DNA from: Gracilariopsis chorda
Lineage: Eukaryota > Rhodophyta > Florideophyceae > Gracilariales > Gracilariaceae
Direction of reading: 5' to 3'
DNA length: 64,000 bases
Assembly (NCBI GenBank): GCA_003194525.1
Contig: NBIV01000070.1
Coordinates: 1 to 64,000, forward strand
The stretch's first letter is position 1, and every line of letters begins with the position of its first letter. Position numbers and translations under genes: made by a program. Under the pieces are notes generated by a model, which ran no database searches, was not told the DNA's origin, and was given only the letters and a program-made list of their open reading frames with translations. Below, in pieces: positions 1 through 9,444 of this stretch.

Positions 1-480
1 ATGACCACCCCCTATGACCATCAGCTTCCCCCTCGCAGAACCCCTTGTGCCCTTTACGGCAAGAAGAGGTTGGCTACTCTGAAAGTTTTGCGGTACTTCA
101 ATATCGCCAATGAGACCTTCCAGGCGAGTAGCTGAAACGAAACGCCCCACAAAAGGGCCAATGAAGAGGTCAATACTTGCGTAACGAGTGGGCGAACATC
201 TTCCTTGTTCTATGCGACGATGTATGCGATGAGATAGTGTGTCCCTCTGCTTCGGGGGACGCCTTGGCTCCCTGCCATGATCGATAAGAACCCTTTCCAA
301 AAATATTCTCCCGGAAAAGGCTATCTGTGAGATTATCACAACGGTGTAGATGAAGCCCGTGGTGAGGAGTTCGGATCGGGTCTCCCTTTCTCTTTAAGTA
401 TGGAGGAATGTCCTATATGGGAAGGGTTTTTTGAATAAGATAGTTGTAGACGGAGGTCAGCCAGCGGACTCCGGAGTAGC
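1..480. other. No gene recognised
   Basis: No open frame of convincing length and no recognisable motif is seen in this stretch. It lacks both the micro-hairpins of the LTR elements and the GGGGGAA palindromes found further right. Confidence 0.4.
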
Positions 481-481
481 T

Positions 482-790
482 TCAGCACTATGAATACTTG
501 TGGGATGTGGCGTGAAAAACTTCCGTGGTGTTGGTTCTGGAGACCGCGATATACAGGGAGGACGGTGCGAATGGGCAGTAGACGACGATCGGGAGCGGAT
601 TGCGAAGTGGATTCAGCGCTCGGAATATACTCGCGGGATGTGGCGTTTTACGTTTCCGGGTTGCGGTTTCCAGAGTACGTCTTATACGGGGGGAATGGCG
701 GGAATGGGATAGTAGGGTAAGTGGCTTTACCGCTGAATATAATCGCAGGATGTGGTGTGAGAAGCTTACGGTTTGGTATTCTGGGGGAAC
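482..790. repeat. Three imperfect ~115-130 bp repeats
   Basis: A motif close to GAATAnnnnCGGGATGTGG followed by an AC/TT-rich stretch recurs at about 490, 622 and 735. The copies are clearly related but diverged. Open frames here are short and overlap in all phases, so I do not read them as coding. Confidence 0.5.
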
Positions 791-1500
791 GCTTCCCCCA
801 AAACAGCACAAGAGCATATGTCACGGGCGTCGTCTAAGTAGGCTGAACAAGTCCCTTCGTTAAAAAACCTCATGACACGCACGGAACGATTTTGAAACGA
901 GACCCCCAAACAGCACACAGCGTGTCCGTAACGGTGCACCGTGTACAACACGCAGAGGGCATGACGGTCCCTTCTTTACTTTGTATGCCCTACAATACAC
1001 GTGTACATCTGTGCATACGCTGTGGCGCTCATTTTGGGGGAACGGTTCCCCCAAAATGGTTCTCATGGGCTTATTGCCATACACTTCACAGAATTTCAAA
1101 GCAAGCTTCCAAAACGTCCAGCTTAAACGGTCTTACGGAACGGTGCCCAGTGCACAGCGTGTGTAGTAAGCACTCCACACTATGTGCGCTTCCTATACGC
1201 ATAAATAGTACACAGCGAGTGCGTGACATATACGTGTACTGCGTGTGTGCCAGGATGGGGGAACGGTTCCCCTATTTTCGCACAAAGTCCAATGCATGCG
1301 AGCACTGTACGACGTGTGCGTTACAGGGCATCAGAGACCTGTACACCTGGCGTGCAGGAATCGGGGAACGGTTCCCCCATCCTGGCACAGAGTTCAATTC
1401 GTACGAGCACTGTACGGCGTATGCATTACAGTGCATCTTCGACGTGTGCAGCTGGCGTGCCAAAATGGGGGAACGGTTCCCCGATTTCGACACTACGTCG
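778..1500. repeat. Array of GGGGGAAC/GTTCCCCC palindromes
   Basis: Five palindromes lie at about 782-800, 1030-1058, 1246-1284, 1351-1389 and 1457-1495. The one at 1030-1058 is perfect, with 14-bp arms around a single G (arm CATTTTGGGGGAAC). The last three sit in tandem units of about 105 bp that also share a GAGCACTGTACG stretch. The same palindrome recurs singly elsewhere in the window. Confidence 0.75.
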
Positions 1501-1762
1501 CATACGAACCACTCTAGATAAGCATACAGTGCTCACCACTCACTCTGTCCACACTGTATGGACAAACACCCAGAATAAATTGTAATCTGGGCGTTTGTCC
1601 GTAGACTGAACGGTAAGCAACCCACAAAGTCACGCAGAGTGTCGTATGTCACGCTTGATCTTCAGGCGCTAAAAAGAACCTTGTAATCACACGGCCAGCA
1701 GGGCACTGTTCGATGAGAGCGTTACGGTACACGATACCTAGCGCCGTGACCGTCATGTCTGG

Positions 1763-1851
1763 TATATATAAAGCCCAACCGACGGCCCTTGAAAACCTCC
1801 ACTGACAAGTCATGCTGTAAGGCCATATTGTGCGTGTATTTCGGTGACGTG
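1763..1851 (+). promoter_or_regulatory. Possible promoter region upstream of ORF1 of element A
   Basis: A TATA-like TATATATAAA (1763-1772) is followed by ATTTCGGTGACGTG at 1838-1851. The same 14 bases recur at 19506-19519, ahead of the other ORF1 copy. They contain a TGACGTG core like bZIP-type sites. A promoter role is inferred from position and conservation. Confidence 0.35.
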
Positions 1852-2029
1852 GCCCGCACAACCAGTCTACGGGCCAAAGTGAACCTGGCGTGACTAGAAC
1901 TGGCGAAAAAAGACACCGCAGAACAAAGAATGTTCCCCAGAAACATCAGAAAAACCCAAAAAGAATCACAACCCCTCACAGTTTTCTCGAAAATGCTGGA
2001 GACCCCGGGAACCTCAACCACTTAGGCGT

Positions 2030-2064
2030 GCAGGAACGGGGGAAAGCATCCCCCATTTTTGCAG
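2030..2064. repeat. GGGGGAA palindrome
   Basis: Imperfect palindrome of the window-wide family (GTGCAGGAACGGGGGAAA with its complement ending in TTTTTGCAG), about 345 bp before ORF1 of element A. Element B has a perfect version at the matching place. Confidence 0.6.
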
Positions 2065-2408
2065 GTAAAAACCCAAAACCCACACCCCATTCCAAGAACC
2101 TGACGTGCATTGCGCAAAAAACCCCTAACAGACCAAAACCCTTCTTCGACAGACCCCCGTCCACCTTCGCAGAGCTACACAAACATCTCTGCCCTTGATT
2201 CGCGAACACCAAGCCGCACTTCGCGCAAGCCTAAAACCGCAGCTAAAACCCACTCGAGGCACCTAAAATGCACTAACATAGCTCTACTACCTCTCCTACG
2301 TTCATCAGGAATCAGGAAGCCGAAGCGCGTACTATCCCTCAGAGCGAATATTGCCGTGTGCAACAGATTTCATACCCACCGGGTCTCAACTAATGCAGGA
2401 GAAGAGAG

Positions 2409-4068
2409 ATGCCTAAACTTTTCGATGACTCTGGACGGTTATCTGCCTTTATTGGAACGCCCAGAAGACCAGTGGAGATTTTGGTGCAGAGAAAGTTCGT
2501 CAGGAAGAATGAGGAAGACAACTACAGAATGATGATCATGAAGGCTGCTTTCCGAGCACTCCAGGAGGGCTTCGGGTTTGGGCTCCGCGTACATTTTCTG
2601 ACTGTGTGTGATTACGCTAATATTCTCAGATACCTGGACTACAGACCTGGGGACGCGCCATGCACACTATCTACATTATCAACCCCTTTGAGTCTTGAGC
2701 ATTCGTATCAAGGACTACAGACCGTTGGTCAGCTATACCGGTTAAGGGATGGCGTAAGAATGCACATTTGCGACCTGCTCGAGTCGATGATTTGTCACCC
2801 ATCAACACGTTTTGACGAAGGTTTGCGGGAAAGATGGTTTGGATAGCCACGAGGTAGACGCCTCGTCAGCGCCAGCAGCAACAAATGAGAAGCTTATCTT
2901 GCTCACCTCTAGCATTGGCCGATACTGCGTGAAACTCCCGCCCCTGTCGGGAATGCAAGATTTCTTGCGGTTCGTTGACGCCCCATTAGGAGATGTGTCC
3001 GTGTGTTCTCAACGAGGTACACTCTACTCTATGGACGAAGAATTTCCTGTGAAAGGAAAACCAGTCGCTAGCTATGGCTGGAATAATACTGTTCTAAGCC
3101 AGTCCGGGAAGCAGAATGGTGCCGTGTTCGTCGTTTACACTTTGCTACCTAGCATGGTAGGTGGTTTGGTTGCGGAGAAGATCGAGCAGGTTGGCATTTA
3201 CATAACGGTGACTGAGGAAGTCGTACGTGGTCATACAGGCGAAAAGGGTGCAAGGGTAAGTATTACGAATGGGTGGCTCCTGCTATCGTTGGAATGGAAG
3301 ATAAAAGGGTACAGACTTTTTACTTGACAGTCGGAAGTAGCATAGTACTACCTAGTACATGTGCCGTACGACTTGGAGCCCACTGCACAGAAGAGGTCGT
3401 TCTCTTCGTCCATGCCGTTCGTGGAATACTGCCCAATTCGGAGAAAAGGGTGTTCTTGAAACGGCCAAGACCATATCTGCGTCGAGAGCTTCATGAGTAC
3501 GGTAACATTACGGATTTTCTGGAAGCAAGGGTACAATAAGGCTGCAGAGTATATCACGTGGGAACAGAACGGTGAGGAGATTACGGAGCTCCCCTGTGGA
3601 GTTCTTGGCACTATTCCATCAGTGGCGAACGTGCCTTTGAACACGGAGCAGAGAGAAAGTCTCGTCGACTCTTTGTATAACATTAGGCTTGGAACTGAAG
3701 GTGTCGCTGAGGCCTATCGACGAACTCCGGTGGTAGACCTTGGGCCGCAGTCACCCGTTAACGAACTCCCGAGTGGCATGGCCGGTGACTTGCACCCGGT
3801 TTCACGGCGTGAACTGGTGGGCTACGTCCTAGACAGCGTACCATATGACTATTATGAGTACATAGTAGGCAACCGTTTAGAATTTCCGTTGTCTCTGAAG
3901 AGAATCTGGGAACTGGAAACTACTAGAAACACGAGCTCTGATGATGAAGAACTCAGTGACTCATCCTCATACACGGATTCTGAGGAAGAACCGGATGAGG
4001 AGTCAGAGAGCGAAGATCAAGATGAATCGGAGGAGATTAGTGATGGCGATTATTCCAAAAACCCCTAA
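2409..4068 (+). pseudogene. ORF1 of element A, unknown family, frameshifted
   Basis: Function not recognised. The start MPK...FIGTPRRPVEI matches the intact copy at 20199 (MPK...FIGTRRKPVEI), and similarity continues to the end through TVCDYANILRYLD, TLLPSMVGG, VGSSIVLPSTCAVRLGAHC and GTIPSV. The reading frame changes three times (near 2.83, 3.30 and 3.52 kb), so this copy is broken or badly sequenced. The C-terminus is an acidic Ser/Asp/Glu tail, as in the intact copy. The stop codon lies inside an AAAAACCCCTAAA motif. It converges on the recombinase with a 345-bp gap. The family also has a third member on the minus strand at 34402-32852. A DNA-binding or recombinase-partner role is possible but is only a guess from the pairing. 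Confidence 0.7.
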
Positions 4069-4413
4069 AGACTGGTGCTTCTAATCGGCGACCAGGGGTA
4101 CATGATTAGAGTGAGGGTATCCGGTTCGATTAATGTGACCTCAATTACCTGGTTGCAGATCATACTACCTATGCATCCAGCGCTTCCACCTGTCCATGCT
4201 GTACAGCGTAAGCCAAAACTAAAACTACTTAGTGCAAACCCCCTGCAGCATAGACCCCCCCTACCGATCACATCTCTCCTTTAGAACCCTTCAGTCTTTG
4301 TACGGTACTACACCCCATTAACCTAGAACAACCATTTCGAAACTGAGGCCCCAGATTCCTCAGTATGGTGTCTTGTCACTTGAAGCCCGCCGGCTTTTCT
4401 ACTGATGTGCTAA
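4069..4413. other. Gap between convergent 3' ends
   Basis: No gene is seen. It should hold the 3' ends of ORF1 and the recombinase. No clear AATAAA signal was found on either strand. Confidence 0.4.
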
Positions 4414-7054
4414 TCAGTCTTCTTCCTCCTCTTCGTCTAAGAAAACCCTCTCCAGATCTGATCCCCCATCCAATCCACTGCTAAACGACCCCACGCTACT
4501 CGATGCCACGACTTTGGTGGATCTACGCCTCTTCTTACGCTTGGGCGATAGCAGTTCCCCATCGCTTTCGCTCTCGTTGTCGCTCACCAGCAAGCGCTTT
4601 GGAGGTTTGACGCTTAGCCCGGCAGTTGATTCTCTGAACCGCACGCTACCATCCCCAGCATTAACACGGTCATCGCTGTCCTCTTCTTCCACAGACCCAT
4701 CTTTGTCGTCATTCTTTTCGTTCATGACAATGCTGAAGTGCTTCGTGAAGAGCTTCATCGTCTGCGTGAAGTCCTTGGAGTATGCAGCCATGTAAGTACC
4801 TCGCAACTGCTCAACTGACGTGTTCATCTGCTTCGCTACTAACCCCAAGAACTCGTCCTCCGACAACTTGCTGTCCTTAAACATTCCTTGTCGGTAGCTG
4901 TGAAGCATGGAAGTTGCGTAGCTTGCGCGCAGGGTCATTGCCGTGACGTTGGTGAGCTTTGGGTCTACGCCGCGCATGAATGCACGGATGGAGTGACTCA
5001 CATTGCTGGGAGTCATGTACTCTCCGGTTCGAGTATGGAGAAGAAGTGGCTCGTTCTTCCGAAAAAACAGCAGAGGGCTTAACGTGCCGGCGGTTGATGA
5101 GGATCGGCCTTATCACGTCCACGTGAAACGTAATGTATGGAAGCACGATGACTGGGAATGCAACATCCGGTATGTCGAGAGCACGAGCGGTTTTCTCTCT
5201 GAACGTCTTCACATTGACAACTTCCTGGGTAAGCTCATCCTCTCCGTACACTGCCTCTAAAACCTTTCGGGGGGGACATTGTAGACGTGCGTACGCTTGG
5301 GGTCTCTGGCCACCACCGCTGAGAGTCAGCAAGCCCAGAAAGTTAAGGCACCACTTCTGGATAAGTCCACTCGTCTTGGCCAACATCCTCTCCGCGGACT
5401 CGGGCCCCTTCTTCTCTGCTCTTTCAAAGTAAGAGTCAATGATGTCTTCCAGAACGGCCCTTGCCAAACGAACACCCTTCTTGGTCTGGCTCTCTGTTAC
5501 GATGCGGTGCTCTTTGACACGGCGATCGGCATCCTGCTTCTGTCTGGCGTCCTCCCTGTACTTGCACTTTGCCGCATTGAAGGTGGTTGTTAGATACAAA
5601 GCCACTCTTGCGATTCGAAGACGGGTTGCATCGTCATTGAACTTAAGCGTCGCATACTTGGTGACAATATGTAGGGCGTTGCACTTTGATGCCACAGTTG
5701 AGGAAGAGGAGGTGGTAATGAAATGGTTCACAAACACTTGGACAAGGTCTTCTTTCGCCAATTGTCTGAAAAGTGCCCTTTCCTTCCAGCCATCATAGCG
5801 GCTCAATCGCTTGGAACTAATACACCACCGCAGGAACTGGCCCACAATCGACTGCAAAAGCTTGAAACTGGATCCGGATGCCATATTCATCAGCTCCTTT
5901 GTGCGATATCGAAGCGTATAGATTTCGTTCAGGTCGAGGCAGTTGTACCGGTTAACTTTGAGTCCGGAATACGCCGCAGAACCCTTTCCCACACACCGAT
6001 TCGAGTTTTTCATACGAGCGTCGTCACTGGAAAAGAAGCCTGGGTCGCGAGCTACTGCAAGGTCCACCAAACCCTTCCACAACCCCTCTGGAGTTTCATG
6101 CGTGTTGCTATGGTCACCCATCGTGGCTTGAATTGAATGTATGCTAAGCAGTGCCGCAGCGTTACCCCGGTTACGTGGGCTTTGGAAGATGTCAGCCCTT
6201 TCATGGAACAATTCGTTGTTCCTATTCTTCAAGGTGCGCTCCTGTCTTTGCAACAACTCTCGAAGATCGACCTGTGTTGCTTCAACCCCCTCATCCCTTC
6301 TGGCTGTAACATCTTGACTGCCCTCCTCCTCTTGTTCTTCTTCGTCCAAAACCGGCTCATTATCAACTCCGTCGATATCCTCCACTTCTTCCGTGTCGTC
6401 TAAACCACTTCTTTCCTCTCGGGACTTTGCAACTACCTGAACAACATCAATGCCAGTATCCTCAACAGCTTCCCCCTCCTGTTCGTCTTCCGAAACCAGC
6501 TTTCCACCCTCCTCCGTCGAGAACTCCTCGACGTTCTCAACAACGACGCCACCGGGTACTACGGGGTTTCTAGTGACCACTTCTGCGGTATGTGTGGAGC
6601 TTCTTCCATTCCTTGAAGTACCTGCCCTCGCACTTGCAGCATTTGCCTTTCGGGCTTTCAGGCTCGGGATCAGGATGTGGGTTGGGCTTTCAGAATGCGG
6701 ATGGGAGTTGCCCTTTGGCACAGCATTGCCCCTCTTGGCATGTGTGGAGGTACTCTGGGCTTTGCATGCAACACCCTGCAGTGCTTGATGGAGGCGTACG
6801 GGAGAGTGTAACGGCGTCGCAACGCCTCGCTTTTTCGTCACACCCTGAGCGGCTGTCGGGCCCTGTGGGGGCTGCTTGGTGAGAGGTGCAAAGGAGCTAT
6901 TCGTACTGCCTTTTGCAGTCGGTGGTCGTTCGTGCGACATAGCGGCAGTGTCGGAAGATGTAGCTTTCTTCCGGTAAACGGATCGGATTGGTTTTGCGAG
7001 CCCACGGCGTGAGGAATCGTTGGATTCGAGGTGATGGAAGAGAACGCTCTTCAT
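4414..7054 (-). pseudogene. Tyrosine recombinase of element A, one frameshift
   Basis: Crypton-like tyrosine recombinase, expected to cut and join DNA through a phosphotyrosine bond. The N-terminal third is low-complexity and acidic. A helical core-binding region follows (LKLLQSIVGQFLRWC, RYDGWKERALF). The catalytic domain shows GGGQRPQAYA (first Arg), then VTAMTLRASYATSM (the box II Arg, with Met where His is usual), then RGTYMAAYSKD (candidate nucleophile Tyr). The C-terminus has an acidic tail and a basic nuclear signal, PKRKKRRRSTK. I chose the Met at 7054 because the B copy starts with a similar MNSVLLH. One frame change occurs near 5.06 kb at a run of six T, so a one-base indel or sequencing error is likely. 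No reverse transcriptase is present, which argues against a DIRS element. Confidence 0.75.
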
Positions 7055-7066
7055 GTTGTGTATCAA

Positions 7067-7971
7067 GCTGACGGCGATGAATACGGAACAAACTGGGGAG
7101 GGTGTGTTGTTTTCGTATGCACCTACTCGGATAGCGGTGATGAAACGGAAACACTACAGCTCTGTGCACTTCACAACTGGGTGTAGTAATGCTTCAACGC
7201 TAAAGCACCCCCCCCTCTCATGTCTGGGATCAAAGAAGACATTTGGTACAGCACCGATGCGTCGTTACATCTTTGAACGCGCGTGCGTCACGCATTAGAG
7301 ACACGACGCGCGCAACTGTCTTCTCTACAGACACACACAGGTTACTCAAACACACGCCCTACAGTGACCTGACACCCTCCTTGGCCTTCCACCCACCAGA
7401 ACAGTCTGCGGTCATAAAAAGTGCATTGCAACCATGCTTCGGAGCCACTAAAACCCCCTCTGCCCTCCACAGTGCTCAGTTTAAAACCGCTAAGCCCCCA
7501 TCGTCAGTTGGGAAGGTATGGCCAAGCGCATACTATGTGGTCTACGGCACACGATGGTGCAAGTGCCACATGGACGGTGTAATTCCAAACAGCGCGATGT
7601 TACGTAATGTACAGTGCGCTGTCAGTATATAGTGCGCTGTCAGTATATAGAGCAGCGCACTGTACTTTACGCATTGTGGTTCTGCGCGGGCGTCACCTGT
7701 AAACTTCCCAAAACCAAAACCCCAACACCAAAACGAGTAGTACTTATATTGCTCTGCTATCGGAATCTCGATCACAGCCTCCAGCGTGACCGGAACGTCT
7801 TTCGCAGACGCGGGTATAAAGCAAATATTAAAACGACCTTCCGGCTTCCGTGACTGTGTCAATGCATTACGCACCTGCACGTGGAATGCGGCTCTTTCCA
7901 CTGGCGTACGGCTCTCGCGAGAGTGAGGTCTTCGTCACATGCGCGTTTTAGTGATAGCCTTAATTGGAAGG
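7067..7971. other. Non-coding right flank of recombinase A
   Basis: No supported gene. The stretch contains the inverted repeat at 7609-7665 and otherwise shows no recognised signal. Confidence 0.4.
7609..7665. repeat. Inverted repeat with internal tandem duplication
   Basis: Arms GTACAGTGCGCT (7609-7620) and AGCGCACTGTAC (7654-7665) enclose two copies of a GTCAGTATATAG unit. It could form a stem-loop. No function is assigned. Confidence 0.6.
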
Positions 7972-8064
7972 CGTCTCGAAATGGGGGAACCATTCCCCAA
8001 TCTCTGCCCACTCGGAGGAACACTTACTGGGTTGAGATGGGCGAATGGTTCCCCCATTTCGAGA
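7972..8064. repeat. Long inverted repeat of the GGGGGAA family
   Basis: A 26-bp arm beginning GTCTCGAAATGGGGGAACC at 7972 is repeated inverted, ending at 8064, with a loop of about 40 bp and a mismatch or two. It lies to the right of the recombinase of element A. Element B has a single palindrome of the same family at 26691-26727. Confidence 0.7.
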
Positions 8065-8271
8065 CAATGCAAAGTTGCCGGTACCGTACACACACCTCTG
8101 CATTATGCGCTAACAGTAAACGTAGTATGAATATGCTTCTAAAACTCCTAAACCCAGCTTGTACCAGCTCCGTCATTCTTGGTAGAATGGTAGAGATTAA
8201 AACAATATACTCGTAATGTACCTGATTAAAGAAGTTCCTCCTTAAAACAAACCCCATAAAGAAGCGATCCG

Positions 8272-8430
8272 AAAAAAAAAAACATTGCCCCCGCACACAC
8301 ACACACATTGCGCAGCGTGCATGGCCAGTGCATGCTGCGGAATGAGCGTGTGTGGAGAACCGAACCCATGATCATCGCTGTGGTAGCACAGTGGGCATGG
8401 CCAGTACCCGCTGTGCTACCGCAGCGACTT
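8272..8430 (-). ncRNA. Candidate pol III transcript (tRNA-like internal promoter)
   Basis: On the minus strand an A-box-like TAGCACAGCGGG (8418-8407) is followed about 40 nt later by a B-box-like GGTTCGGTTCT (8366-8356). A run of 11 T follows at 8282-8272, as RNA polymerase III terminators have. Arms GGTAGCACAG and CTGTGCTACC would pair around the A-box. A full tRNA cloverleaf does not fold well, so a tRNA-derived small RNA or SINE-like module is likelier than a real tRNA. The corresponding unit of element B is at 26365-26535. Confidence 0.5.
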
Positions 8431-8516
8431 TCACTTGGCAAAACACCCCAGCTTTGCTCTTCTTAAAGCAATTAGTGGCGGTGTAATGCGTTGTAAAGCG
8501 CCAGCTGCAATCGCGT

Positions 8517-8590
8517 ACGTGTGCTGCGTGTCACCGCGTGTGCTGCGTGTCATGTGCGTGTGATGCGTGTCACTTGTGTGTAATACGTGT
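8517..8590. repeat. Short tandem repeat, GTGTGCTGCGTGTC type
   Basis: Four to five imperfect copies of a unit of about 15-17 bp built from TGCGTGTCA and GTGTG. Confidence 0.5.
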
Positions 8591-8649
8591 GACACGCCAC
8601 GGGACAAGCCTGGGCGGGTGGCTCGTGCCAGGTGGCAGCGGCCGGTTGC

Positions 8650-9002
8650 CGTGGGTGGAAACCCCACTGTTACCCGCGTAAAACCACCCGTAAACTGAAA
8701 ACCCACCGTAAAACCACCGTAAAACCACTCTATCAATAAAACCCCACCGCAAAACCATCGCAATCCTGAAAACCCACTGAAAACCCTTTGAAAACCGCGC
8801 AAAACCACAGAAAACCTGAAAACCTCGTAAATCCTGAAATCCTCCTATATCTATAGAATCCTATAATCCTACAAAACCTGAAAACCTGAAAACCTAATGT
8901 CCACGAAACCATCCCCCATTCGTTAATCCAAAAAAACATTGGTCTCTATAGCTATAGACGTGAAAACCCCTAGAACCCCTAAAAACCCCTAAAAATCCCC
9001 TA
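8650..9002. repeat. Degenerate telomere-like array at the right end of element A
   Basis: C/A-rich sequence with a loose 8-11 bp period (AAAACC...). It becomes regular at the right edge as four near-perfect copies of CCCCTAAAAA (8967-9002). Just before them is CTCTATANCTATAGACGTG (8944-8962), shared with the array at 26750-27160. LTR element sequence begins directly after. The C-rich strand is the plus strand in both arrays. Confidence 0.6.
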
Positions 9003-9253
9003 AAACCGGCGCTAGCGCGGAAGCTTTCCCAGAGGGGGTATCTCCGGCCGAACCGGGTGCTGACCCTTCGGCGGAAAGTGCCGGACCTTCTATCCCCAGC
9101 TGGGTGACGGCGAATGAAAACGAGATCATCGCACGTTTTCTCCGGGGTGCCGGCCTGAGCGCTGCCGAGGTATCGGGGGATGTCACGACCATGGCGGACG
9201 CGTTGGCCTACCGCCTCGTTGGTGGTTACGCCCCGGACGATGGGGGTGAGTGA
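9003..9253 (+). pseudogene. Antisense accessory gene, 3' fragment (LTR element copy 1)
   Basis: Runs opposite to gag and pol and matches, nearly base for base, the end of the antisense gene of copy 2 (50397-50644). It reads through IPSWVTANENEIIARFL to DDGGE. Its front is missing because the element is cut off here. Function unknown. Confidence 0.7.
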
Positions 9254-9340
9254 AACCTCTAGTCCAGTTTCCTGGTTCTTCTTTCCCTGGCTATGCCAGT
9301 TATTGTAGTGTAGTATTGTGGGGAGCTAGCTGCTCCCCTG

Positions 9341-9346
9341 AATAAA
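9341..9346 (+). terminator. AATAAA polyadenylation signal of the antisense gene (copy 1)
   Basis: AATAAA lies 88 bp after the antisense stop codon. The counterpart in copy 2 is at 50309-50304. Its position supports a real antisense transcription unit. Confidence 0.5.
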
Positions 9347-9444
9347 CTTTCCCGTTTAGAACGGTGCTTCTCGGTTGAGTTCCCCGTCTTCGACGGACCT
9401 TGCCTTGTTATCCTTTCCTATCGCTCTCCGCTCGCGCGGCAACG

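Larger units (their letters stand above)
2030..9002. mobile_element. Element A: two-gene tyrosine-recombinase DNA transposon (Crypton-like)
   Basis: ORF1 (2409-4068, plus) and a tyrosine recombinase (7054-4414, minus) converge, exactly as in element B at 19,698-27,160. To the right of the recombinase start are an inverted repeat of the GGGGGAA family, a pol III-type unit ending in a T-run, and a degenerate AAAACCCCTAAAA array. The array ends with a 26-bp block (8944-8969) that recurs at 27126-27151 with one mismatch. I therefore place the right end near 9002, against LTR element copy 1. The left end is unresolved: shared sequence reaches at least 1838, so 2030 is a minimum. No reverse transcriptase and no capsid gene is seen. 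Both genes are broken by frameshifts, so this copy is probably not autonomous. Confidence 0.6.

Noticed and set aside
892-1521. 209-codon frame over the palindrome array
   Set aside because: It exists only because the 105-bp repeats lack stops. Its protein is a repetition of the palindrome translation, and all three phases are similarly open.
4414-7054. DIRS-type retrotransposon based on the tyrosine recombinase
   Set aside because: No reverse transcriptase or RNase H accompanies either recombinase copy.
8335-8430. A functional tRNA gene
   Set aside because: A- and B-box motifs are present, but the acceptor and anticodon arms do not pair well. A tRNA-derived module fits better.
8650-9002. 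A true chromosome end
   Set aside because: The array is internal, degenerate over most of its length and continuous with coding sequence on its right.
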